DNA from: Saccharofermentans sp. | GTDB lineage: Bacteria > Bacillota > Clostridia > Saccharofermentanales > Saccharofermentanaceae | Assembly: GCA_024403695.1 (NCBI GenBank) | Contig: JAKSRI010000014.1 | Coordinates: forward strand, 1 to 64,000 | Length of the DNA: 64,000 bases | Reading direction: 5' to 3' | Part shown: piece after piece, positions 55,426 through 63,157 of the stretch | Numbering within the stretch: the stretch's first letter is position 1 | Layout of the letters: every line of letters begins with the position of its first letter | Program-made: the position numbers and the translations under genes | The notes under the pieces: generated by a model | What the model was told of the DNA's origin: nothing | The model's input: only the letters and a program-made list of their open reading frames with translations | The model's database searches: none

Positions 55426-57327
55426 ATGAATTTTGGTCAAAATAGTATTTTTGATTCATATGAACGTAAGGCTAAGAAGGATTGGGGCAATTTAATTGCC
55501 GCAATTCTTTGTCTTGTTGTGGTTGCTATGCTTACTGCTACAGTTGTTTGGCTTAATATTGTTCATAAAGAAGAGGAAACTATTATTCCAGAATTTATTC
55601 TTGCTCTTGATGAAGGCCGTTATGATGATGCACTCGAGATGTATCGTCATACTCACGACATGGTAGTTGCCGCTGATCCTGAATCTATCGCTGAAGTTGA
55701 AGAACAGACTGAGATTATGGGAGAGATGGAATCCATTGTTAATGAGAGACTCATTTCTATTGAGAATCTCGTAAGAACTGAAAGATATGTATTATCTAAC
55801 AAAGATCTTCAGTTTATGAATGAGATGGAGGAGCTTACATCATCTCAGATTTCTTCATGGCTTCGTGAGATCTGTGAGGATTTTATGTTGGGTAAGATAC
55901 AGAAGCCAGATGTTATCTTTATTTTTGATCAGATGATTCAAATTGGTAATGTATCCGCATCAGCTACTCCATTGCTTCAGGAGATTGAGGTTATAGAGAT
56001 GGCCGCTGGTGACGTTCAGAGTGCAGAGAAGGATTATATTAATCTGGATTACATCAGTTCTGTTCAAAAATATACAGCTATTACTAATAACTATGAGGGT
56101 TTCGTATATGACTTTTCTCAGGATCGAATTACTGAGATTAAGGAAGTAATGTATGAGCCAATGCTTTCTGCGGGTGAGCACATGCTCGATACTAACAAGT
56201 ATTATTCAGCAGAAGAATTACTTTCAGATATGGCAGTTATTTTCCCTGATGATTCTAGAATTAATAACGATTTGTATGAAGCAACTTCTCATACAACTGC
56301 AGTTACAACATATAGAGGAACAGTTCAGGTTATTGCAGTACGACCATTGATTGCAGCTGACGATCGAGCATCTGGTGATCTTGGTCTTTACCTAACTCCT
56401 AGTCAGTTCTCCAGAATTCTGGAAGAACTATACAACAATAACTACGTTCTTGTTGATGCTGAGACAATGGCTGATCAGAAGGAGCCTAACTTTATTACCG
56501 AAGTCGATTTAACTGTTCCAGAAGGAAAGAAGCCTGTAATTATAGTTATTGAGCCATTGGACTATAGTGTTCTTAACTACATGACAGGTAGCTGTAGCCG
56601 ACTTATTCTTAATGAGCAGGGACAGATTTGTGGTGAATATACAGATGCCAAGGGACAGATAGTAGTTTCTAGACATGCTGAGAGTATTGGTATTCTTGAT
56701 GAATTTGTAGAGAATCATCCAGATTTCTCATTTAATGGTGCTAAGGGTGTCATCTCTATTTGTGGTAATGAATCTTTCTTTGGTTATGTTGTATCTCAGG
56801 AACAGGCTGAGACAAGAGCTACAAACTGTGAGTCTATCGGAAGAACGGCACCTAAATTTACGGATGCAGATATTGAGACTAATCGTGCCACTGTAAAGAC
56901 TATTACGGAGAGCCTTCAGGATAATGGATGGAGATTTGCTACAAGCACTTATGGCAATATTAATGCTTATGATTCTGATATGGAGACTATTGTTAACGAT
57001 ACATCTAAGTGGATGTCACAGATTGAACCATTAATTGGTGATGTTCATATTATTAATTATCCTGGTGGACATTATATCTATGGTACTGATGAGAGAGCTG
57101 AATATCTTAAGAACAATGGATTCAGGATTTTCCTTGGAATGGGAACCCAGCCTTATCACATTTATGGTAATAACTATCTGTACTACGACAGAATGATTGT
57201 TAGTCAAACTTCTATGGGTAATACGGATTTCAGTGAGCTTTTTAATGTAAATTATGTTCTTTATGGTGCACAGGACCCAGAACCAGAAGATAATGCGGAT
57301 GTTCCAGAAGATGGAAACAACAATTGA
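55426..57327 (+). CDS. Membrane-anchored protein with polysaccharide deacetylase-like domain
   Basis: The 633-residue protein has a short basic cytoplasmic N-terminus, one transmembrane helix (about 23-46, AAILCLVVVAMLTATVVWL) and a helical region of about 200 residues. A C-terminal domain (about 295-615) has the look of the NodB/polysaccharide deacetylase fold: LYLTPSQFSRILEELYNNNY, KKPVIIVIEPLDYSVLNYM, GVISICGNESFFGY, SLQDNGWRFATSTYGN and DVHIINYPGG. The metal-binding Asp/His motifs of active deacetylases are not evident, so it may be inactive or act on another bond. It begins 20 bases after the topoisomerase gene with only a distant GAGG site. The function is unknown. Confidence 0.7.
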   Translation: MNFGQNSIFDSYERKAKKDWGNLIAAILCLVVVAMLTATVVWLNIVHKEEETIIPEFILALDEGRYDDALEMYRHTHDMVVAADPESIAEVEEQTEIMGEMESIVNERLISIENLVRTERYVLSNKDLQFMNEMEELTSSQISSWLREICEDFMLGKIQKPDVIFIFDQMIQIGNVSASATPLLQEIEVIEMAAGDVQSAEKDYINLDYISSVQKYTAITNNYEGFVYDFSQDRITEIKEVMYEPMLSAGEHMLDTNKYYSAEELLSDMAVIFPDDSRINNDLYEATSHTTAVTTYRGTVQVIAVRPLIAADDRASGDLGLYLTPSQFSRILEELYNNNYVLVDAETMADQKEPNFITEVDLTVPEGKKPVIIVIEPLDYSVLNYMTGSCSRLILNEQGQICGEYTDAKGQIVVSRHAESIGILDEFVENHPDFSFNGAKGVISICGNESFFGYVVSQEQAETRATNCESIGRTAPKFTDADIETNRATVKTITESLQDNGWRFATSTYGNINAYDSDMETIVNDTSKWMSQIEPLIGDVHIINYPGGHYIYGTDERAEYLKNNGFRIFLGMGTQPYHIYGNNYLYYDRMIVSQTSMGNTDFSELFNVNYVLYGAQDPEPEDNADVPEDGNNN

Positions 57328-57422
57328 AGATAATGTTAAAATTATATTGCAATTCCCATTTCGGTGGATAGAAACCTAAAAAAACTATATAATATTTTAT
57401 AAGTTATGTTTGGAGGATGAGT

Positions 57423-57860
57423 ATGGCTAAGAATAAAATTGATAGATTATCACAGTATACACAGGAAAAGCCTATTTTATGGAATGACCGTAAGCGTTAT
57501 TTTGGACTTCCAATTTCCTTCACAAGATATAGCTTTGATGAAGATAAGTTTTATTCCAACATCGGACTTTTGAAGACTGAGAAGAATGAGATTCTTCTTT
57601 ACAGAGTTCTTGATATCAAGTTGGTAAGAACATTGGGACAGAAGATTTTCGGTGTTGGTTCAGTTGTTCTTGTTACAGCAGATAGAACATCACCAGAGTT
57701 CCATATTAAGAATATCAAGGATTCAGAGAGAGTATATAAGTCTCTTAGTACAATTATCGAGAAAGAGCGTGATGAGAAGCGTGTTCTTGGTAAGGAGATG
57801 TTCGGAACAGCTGGTCATATTGATGATGGATGCATCGATGGCCATATTGATGGAATTTAA
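57423..57860 (+). CDS. PH-like domain protein
   Basis: A 145-residue soluble protein. RKRYFGLPISFTRYSFDEDK, LLKTEKNEILLYRVLDIKLV and VVLVTADRTSPEFHIKNI are the beta strands of a bacterial PH domain, and the C-terminal helix includes YKSLSTIIEKERDEKRVLG. It ends with a His/Asp-rich tail (AGHIDDGCIDGHIDGI) that could bind metal. The ATG at 57423 follows GGAGG by 6 bases and is preferred to ATG 57417. A TATAAT at 57388-57393 may be the -10. It heads a group with the sirtuin and MutS-like genes. Its role is unknown. Confidence 0.78.
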   Translation: MAKNKIDRLSQYTQEKPILWNDRKRYFGLPISFTRYSFDEDKFYSNIGLLKTEKNEILLYRVLDIKLVRTLGQKIFGVGSVVLVTADRTSPEFHIKNIKDSERVYKSLSTIIEKERDEKRVLGKEMFGTAGHIDDGCIDGHIDGI

Positions 57861-57880
57861 TCAGTAATAGAGGTTAGTTA

Positions 57881-58711
57881 GTGGAGACACGTTTAGATAG
57901 ATACGAAGGTTCAAGAACCAATAAGATACAGCAGCTTCATGATTTGATCATGGAGTCAAAGCGTATTGTATTTCTTGGTGGTGCAGGCGTATCTACTGAG
58001 AGTGGTATCCCAGACTTTAGAAGTGGTGACGGACTTTATAATCAGGATACAGGTAAGAACTATAGAGCGGTTGATGTAGTTTCTCGCTCTTTCTTTGATA
58101 AGCATCCTGAAGAGTTTTATGATTTTTATAAGACTAAGCTTATCTACCCAGATGCTAAGCCTAACAAGGCTCATAAAGCTCTTGTAAGACTTGAGAAGCA
58201 TGGTAAGCTTTCTGCAATTATTACTCAGAATATCGACAGACTCCATCAGGATGCTGGTTCCAAGAAGACTATCGAGCTTCATGGATCTGTTTTCCATAAC
58301 CATTGTATGGATTGTAATAAGAGATTCAGTACTGAGTATCTCGTAGCCCAGGAAGGTGTTCCTAGATGTGATAGATGTGGTGGTATTGTTAAGCCAGACA
58401 TCACTCTTTATGAGGAAGATCTTAATCATGAGAAGATTGATGCAGCTATTAAGGCACTTAAGAAGTGTGACCTCCTTATTATCGGCGGTACATCTCTTAC
58501 AGTTTATCCAGCTGCTACATTTGTTCAGTTTATTAAACACAACAGAGTAGTTATCATTAATAAGAGTTCTACATATCTTGATTTGTCAGCTATGCTCACA
58601 ATTCACGATAGCATAGGCTATGTCCTTGATAATGCTATTCCTAAGCGTTGGCCTAAGGAGACACCTAAGAAGAAGACAACTACAAAAAAGAAGGATCAAG
58701 ATGCAAAATAA
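57881..58711 (+). CDS. cobB: NAD-dependent protein deacylase (Sir2 family)
   Basis: Sirtuins remove acetyl or other acyl groups from lysines using NAD+. The 276-residue protein has the NAD motifs GGAGVSTESGIPDFRSGDGL (about residues 33-52) and TQNIDRLHQDAGS. The catalytic His134 is in ELHGSVFHNHC. Four zinc cysteines lie at 142, 145, 163 and 166 (CMDC, CDRC), followed by LIIGGTSLTVYPAA. A lysine-rich tail (KKKTTTKKKDQDAK) closes it. The start is GTG 57881 with GAGG upstream. The 3' end overlaps the next gene by 11 bases, implying coupled translation. Deacetylase or other acyl preference cannot be judged firmly. Confidence 0.93.
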   Translation: METRLDRYEGSRTNKIQQLHDLIMESKRIVFLGGAGVSTESGIPDFRSGDGLYNQDTGKNYRAVDVVSRSFFDKHPEEFYDFYKTKLIYPDAKPNKAHKALVRLEKHGKLSAIITQNIDRLHQDAGSKKTIELHGSVFHNHCMDCNKRFSTEYLVAQEGVPRCDRCGGIVKPDITLYEEDLNHEKIDAAIKALKKCDLLIIGGTSLTVYPAATFVQFIKHNRVVIINKSSTYLDLSAMLTIHDSIGYVLDNAIPKRWPKETPKKKTTTKKKDQDAK

Positions 58712-60509
58712 AACATTCTATAGTTCAGCACAGGCTGAGTATACGAAGGAGTTAGAAAGTGTCAGGGGACGTAATCATAGATTGAGTCTGCTGAGACTTC
58801 TTTTTTTCGTGCTAATTATTGTTACATTAATCGTTGGATTTAAGCTTAAACTTGGTGCACTGGCGTACGTAGCTCCAGTTATCATGTTCTCTGTTTTTGT
58901 GATGCTTTGTGTAAAGCACGGCAAGTCCCAGAGAAGAGAAGTGCACCTTGTAAATCTTATTGACGTTAGTGGCAGATATGTTAGCAGAATAGATGGTAAT
59001 TTTCGTGAATTGACAGATAAGGGTGAGGAGTTTGAGGTGCCTGGTCACGATTATGCGGGTGACCTTGATGCTTTCGGAAACGTGTCGCTTTTTGCTCGTT
59101 TTAATGTAAGTGCTACTGCATGGGGAAGAGATACTTTCGCACGCGCACTTCTTGGTCGCACACGTGGTTTGACTAATTCGCAGATAAAGGCGCGCCAGGA
59201 GGCAGCTAAGGAATTTATGGCTATGCGCGAAATGCTCATGGAGTACGAAGCAACCGCCATGGAAGGCAAGTCCAAGAAAATGCCTAGTGCGCTTATCGAG
59301 TTGAGTTCTAGTGGTAAGCCATTTTCTAAGGTTCATTCAATTAGTTTGAAACTTTTGCCTGTTTTGTGGCTAATACCTGTAGTTCTTTTTATTGTGGGCA
59401 ACAGATTTGCTAGTGGAAGCATCCTTCTTGTAGCTATTTTTAACCTTATCGTCTGGTTCCTTATGGGAGGGGCTTATGGTGAGATGCTTAAGGCTGTGGA
59501 TGGTATTACTAGACAGGTAACTTCTATTTCCAATCTTTATGAGATTCTCGAGAACACTGAAGTTAATTCAGAACGTCTTAAGAATTTAATAAAGGGTGGA
59601 GCTAAGGATGATCGTAAGGCTTCAGTAGGCCTGCAGGCTTTGTCCAAAGCTTGCTCTTATGCCAGACTTAGGGAGCAGCCTATTTTGGCTTTGATTTTGA
59701 ATTCTATTTATCCATATGATGTTTTGTGTGGTCGTAAGTTTAATGACTGGGCACTTAAGTATGGTGAGGAACTTAGAACCAGCATTGAATGCCTTGGTGA
59801 TATTGAGTGTCTTATGTCTTGTGCCTGTGTGGGTATAGTTTCCAAAGAATATGCATTCCCAGAGTTTGTTGATTGCGAGATGAATTCTCCTAAGAACGCT
59901 TATTTTGAGGGTGAGAATATTACTCATCCGCTTATTGATCCTACTAAGGTTGTGTCCAATTCAATCACACTTGATGGTACCACAGCTCTTATTACTGGTT
60001 CAAATATGTCTGGTAAGACTACTTTGATTAGAACTGTTGGAATATGTTCTGTTCTTGCTTATATGGGAGCTCCTGTTCCAGCTACTAAGGTTGTTCTTGG
60101 TCGTATGAGAATTATGTCTTCAATGAGAATAGTTGATAGTATCGAGGAACAGATGAGTACATTCCGCGCTGAGCTCGTAAGAATCGCAGGTATCGTGAAG
60201 GCAGCAGACGAGAAGATGCCTATGCTTTATCTTATTGATGAGATTTTCCGTGGTACTAATTCAAAGGATAGAACAGACGGTGCAATGACTGTTCTTACTA
60301 AGCTTGGCCAGCCATATATTATCGGAATGATGACTACTCATGACTATGCTCTTTGCGATATGAGTAAGACACAATTGGCGAACATTGTTTATTATCATTT
60401 CTCTGAGAAGTATGACGATGAGGGTATATCCTTTGATTACAAACTACAAAAGGGTATTTCCATGGAAAGTAATGCTGCATTTTTGATGAGGTTAGTTGGA
60501 ATAAAATAG
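58701..60509 (+). CDS. Membrane-anchored MutS-family ATPase
   Basis: The 602-residue protein has two hydrophobic helices near residues 35-75 and two more around 220-260. A helical core follows, then a MutS domain V ATPase (about 400-590). Walker A is GSNMSGKTT (Gly433 to Thr441), Walker B is MLYLIDEIFRGTNS, and ATTHD-like MMTTHDY marks the H-loop. It lacks the MutS mismatch-recognition domain I (no F-x-E), so classic mismatch repair is unlikely. Such membrane MutS-like proteins are known, but their role is unclear. ATG 58701, preceded by AAGGA, lies inside the end of the sirtuin gene. Confidence 0.85.
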   Translation: MQNKTFYSSAQAEYTKELESVRGRNHRLSLLRLLFFVLIIVTLIVGFKLKLGALAYVAPVIMFSVFVMLCVKHGKSQRREVHLVNLIDVSGRYVSRIDGNFRELTDKGEEFEVPGHDYAGDLDAFGNVSLFARFNVSATAWGRDTFARALLGRTRGLTNSQIKARQEAAKEFMAMREMLMEYEATAMEGKSKKMPSALIELSSSGKPFSKVHSISLKLLPVLWLIPVVLFIVGNRFASGSILLVAIFNLIVWFLMGGAYGEMLKAVDGITRQVTSISNLYEILENTEVNSERLKNLIKGGAKDDRKASVGLQALSKACSYARLREQPILALILNSIYPYDVLCGRKFNDWALKYGEELRTSIECLGDIECLMSCACVGIVSKEYAFPEFVDCEMNSPKNAYFEGENITHPLIDPTKVVSNSITLDGTTALITGSNMSGKTTLIRTVGICSVLAYMGAPVPATKVVLGRMRIMSSMRIVDSIEEQMSTFRAELVRIAGIVKAADEKMPMLYLIDEIFRGTNSKDRTDGAMTVLTKLGQPYIIGMMTTHDYALCDMSKTQLANIVYYHFSEKYDDEGISFDYKLQKGISMESNAAFLMRLVGIK

Positions 60510-60553
60510 CCATATTTGTTAAGAAAATATTCATAATTGTGGCGGAATTTTGT

Positions 60554-60582
60554 TTGCTACAAATAATATAGTTTTATATAAT
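60554..60582 (+). promoter_or_regulatory. Promoter of the kinase-VWA-PP2C genes
   Basis: TTGCTA, a 17-base spacer and TATAAT end only 8 bases before the ATG at 60591, so transcription should start at or next to the start codon. Confidence 0.7.
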
Positions 60583-60590
60583 AATTTAGT

Positions 60591-62411
60591 ATGGAGATTA
60601 GGTGTTTAGAAGCGTATAAGTCAATCATTGTTGACTATTCCATAATTCGAGAGTTTGGGGGAACTTCTCTTTTCAGAGATTTTCTTGATATTGTTGTCTC
60701 TACTAATAAGGATGTATACGTAAGTAAGTCTTTTAAGCTTCTCCATTATTGTGTTATTCACCAGGCAGATAGAAAGTATGCATATGTAGCAGATGCTATG
60801 CGTGATTTTTGTGCTGTTTTGCTTCCTAATAGACAGCTTCATTCCGTACAGGCTACAGATACAGTAGAATTTCTTGATAAGGTTAAGGATGTGGAGAATG
60901 CATGTCTTGTAATTACAGAGCATTCTATTTTTACTAAGAGAATCCTTGATTTAAAGCCTGATTTTAAGGGTGATATTTGTGTAATTAGTAAAGCTGGTTG
61001 TGAGATTTATAACGGAGTTGAAGATCTCGTAGCTAATTTGCCAGTTCCTGTAATCAGCCCACTTGCTTCTGTTAATAAATATCTTGATGCACCTGTTTAC
61101 TGTAACGTTGGTGATGAAGTTCAGACTGGTCGTAAGACAACAGTTACTCTCACAAAGCGTATTAGCAGCGGTGCTGAGGGAATGGTATTCAATACAGATA
61201 ATCCTAAGGTAGTAGCTAAGATTTACCATAAGGGCGTAATCACACCACTTAGATGGAGTAAGTTGCAGCAGATGGTTTCCATGGGTATCAATAGTGTTGG
61301 TATCTGTTGGCCACAGGATCTTATCTATTATAGAAACGTACCGGTTGGATATACCATGATTATTGGTAAGGGTCGTACACTTGGTAACGTTTTTGATGGC
61401 CCTGATGCTATTACTAATAGTTTTCCAGAGTGGAAGAGAAGTGATATTGTAGACACTCTTATTGACCTTATCGAGAAGTATTTATATTTGCATATGCACG
61501 ATATTATTGCTGGCGATATTCAGATGAAGAATGCTTTGCTTTATTCTTCCAATTCTGTTTACCTTATCGATATGGATTCAGTTCAGGTTGGTAATCTTCC
61601 TTGCCCTGTAGGAACTGAGGAATTCACAGATCCTGCTTTGTGGGGGCAGAACTTCTCTGGTTTCTTAAGAAAGCTTAAGGACGAGGATTATTCCATCGCT
61701 ATGTTAGTATTCTCCATTCTTTTCTGTGGATTACATCCATATGCTACAAGAATGGGTGCTGAGACACTAAGAGAAGAGATTCTCGAGAAGAACTTCCCAT
61801 ATCTCCTTGATAATTCTTCTGATGAGCACATTCCTAGAGGTGGTTATAACTACATTTGGGAATATCTTCCAGAGCAGATTAGAACAATGCTCTACGGTGT
61901 TTTCAAGGAAGGTAAGAAGTACGAGGCAATTGTCTGGTATGAGGCAGTTGTAAACTATAAGGAGATGCTTACATCTCATAAGTTTGAAGATGAGGAAGCT
62001 TATAAGGTTTTCCCTAAGATGGATTATAAGCCAACTATTGAGACTCCAGAGCAGACAGCGGAAGTGCTTAAGAATGCATCATATAAGTCTCGATTCAGTG
62101 GCCTTAACAGTGCTGTATATCAGCCAGCCCCATTGGTAAACCCTAACGCTAACAATGCAAATACAGCAACTAGTGGTGTAGGTTCTGGTGCAGGCGCAGC
62201 ATCTAGTCCATTTGCTCCAAAGAAGACTACATCTCCATTTGCTATTAATACTCCTGATGCATTTGCAAAGAAGGAAGAGAATAGCCCATTTGTACCTAAG
62301 GGTGCAGCTCCTAGTAATAGTGGTGCAAAGCCTGTTACTCCACCTGCAGGCAATAAAGAAGAAGAGAAGGGTGGATTATTAGGAAAATTCAAGAAAGGCC
62401 TTTTTGGCTGA
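60591..62411 (+). CDS. Protein kinase-like protein with PIN-like N-terminus (YegI/TerY-P triad)
   Basis: The 606-residue protein starts with an alpha/beta region (1-150) resembling a PIN domain (acidic IIVDYS, Asp15; later ACLVITEHSIFTKRIL). The kinase domain (about 185-480) has a glycine loop GAEGMVF from Gly194 and an ATP-binding Lys210 in VVAKIYHKG. Catalytic Asp309 and Asn314 lie in GDIQMKNALL, and the metal-binding Asp327 in LIDMDSVQVG stands for DFG, so it looks catalytically competent. The tail is low-complexity with SPFAPKK, SPFAINTP and SPFVPKG repeats and ends GGLLGKFKKGLFG. With the VWA and PP2C genes that follow it forms the kinase/VWA/phosphatase triad known from YegI-YegL-YegK and TerY-P. 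No ribosome site is seen. Confidence 0.85.
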   Translation: MEIRCLEAYKSIIVDYSIIREFGGTSLFRDFLDIVVSTNKDVYVSKSFKLLHYCVIHQADRKYAYVADAMRDFCAVLLPNRQLHSVQATDTVEFLDKVKDVENACLVITEHSIFTKRILDLKPDFKGDICVISKAGCEIYNGVEDLVANLPVPVISPLASVNKYLDAPVYCNVGDEVQTGRKTTVTLTKRISSGAEGMVFNTDNPKVVAKIYHKGVITPLRWSKLQQMVSMGINSVGICWPQDLIYYRNVPVGYTMIIGKGRTLGNVFDGPDAITNSFPEWKRSDIVDTLIDLIEKYLYLHMHDIIAGDIQMKNALLYSSNSVYLIDMDSVQVGNLPCPVGTEEFTDPALWGQNFSGFLRKLKDEDYSIAMLVFSILFCGLHPYATRMGAETLREEILEKNFPYLLDNSSDEHIPRGGYNYIWEYLPEQIRTMLYGVFKEGKKYEAIVWYEAVVNYKEMLTSHKFEDEEAYKVFPKMDYKPTIETPEQTAEVLKNASYKSRFSGLNSAVYQPAPLVNPNANNANTATSGVGSGAGAASSPFAPKKTTSPFAINTPDAFAKKEENSPFVPKGAAPSNSGAKPVTPPAGNKEEEKGGLLGKFKKGLFG

Positions 62412-62429
62412 TATCTGGAGGAATAAGTG

Positions 62430-63152
62430 ATGGCAGAGGCATTTAGCGCAGCAGATTTTGGAAATAGTACTAAGAGAAGACTACCAATTTGTTTTTGTCT
62501 TGATACTTCAGGTTCTATGTTAGGAAATCCTATTAAGCAGCTTAATATGGGTCTTTCTAACTTCGTAGCTTCTATCAAAGCTAATGATGATACTAAGTCT
62601 GCAACAGATATTGCAATTATTACTTTCGGATCTTCCGTAGAGATTGTTATGCCATTCGGAAAGATTAAGGAAGAGGGTCTTCCAGAGATTTCTGCATCAA
62701 CAACTCTTACTCCTATTGGAGAAGGTATTCTTACAGCATTGGAGCTTCTTAACGCTCGTAAAGAGGGTTATAAGGAGATGGGTATTAAGTACTATCAGCC
62801 ATGGCTTGTAGTAATTACTGATGGTGCTCCTCAGGGCCCTAATGCGATGGCAAATATGAACCTCGCTATCGAGGCTTGTAATGAGCTCGAGAAGAACGAT
62901 AAGCTCGTTATCTTCAATATCGGTGTTGGTAACAGCGTTGACTTTGATATTTTGAAGAAGCTTTCACTTAAGAGAGAAGAGCCAATTTCAGTTTCTTCTA
63001 ATGAGTTTGGTAAGCTCTTCGAGTTCCTTGGTTCTTCCAGTTCTTCCGTTGTATCTTCAGGAATGAGTGATGATGCACTTTACAACATTAATACTGAACC
63101 AGAAGGTGAATCAGTTGATGTTGATGATTTCTTTAAGTTCATGGAAGAGTGA
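62430..63152 (+). CDS. VWA-domain protein (TerY/YegL-like)
   Basis: A 240-residue cytoplasmic von Willebrand factor A domain. The MIDAS metal site is complete: Asp25-Thr-Ser-Gly-Ser in FCLDTSGSMLGNPI, the threonine in STTLTPIGEGI, and the aspartate in VVITDGAPQG. The C-terminal Asp/Glu-rich tail ends DDFFKFMEE. ATG 62430 with TGGAGGAA is preferred over the preceding GTG. In TerY-P-type triads this domain is thought to bring the kinase and phosphatase to metal-dependent partners. Confidence 0.92.
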   Translation: MAEAFSAADFGNSTKRRLPICFCLDTSGSMLGNPIKQLNMGLSNFVASIKANDDTKSATDIAIITFGSSVEIVMPFGKIKEEGLPEISASTTLTPIGEGILTALELLNARKEGYKEMGIKYYQPWLVVITDGAPQGPNAMANMNLAIEACNELEKNDKLVIFNIGVGNSVDFDILKKLSLKREEPISVSSNEFGKLFEFLGSSSSSVVSSGMSDDALYNINTEPEGESVDVDDFFKFMEE

Positions 63153-63157
63153 TAACA

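Noticed and set aside
58701..60509. MutS-like gene as mismatch-repair mutS
   Set aside because: It has membrane helices, is only 602 residues long and lacks the mismatch-binding domain.
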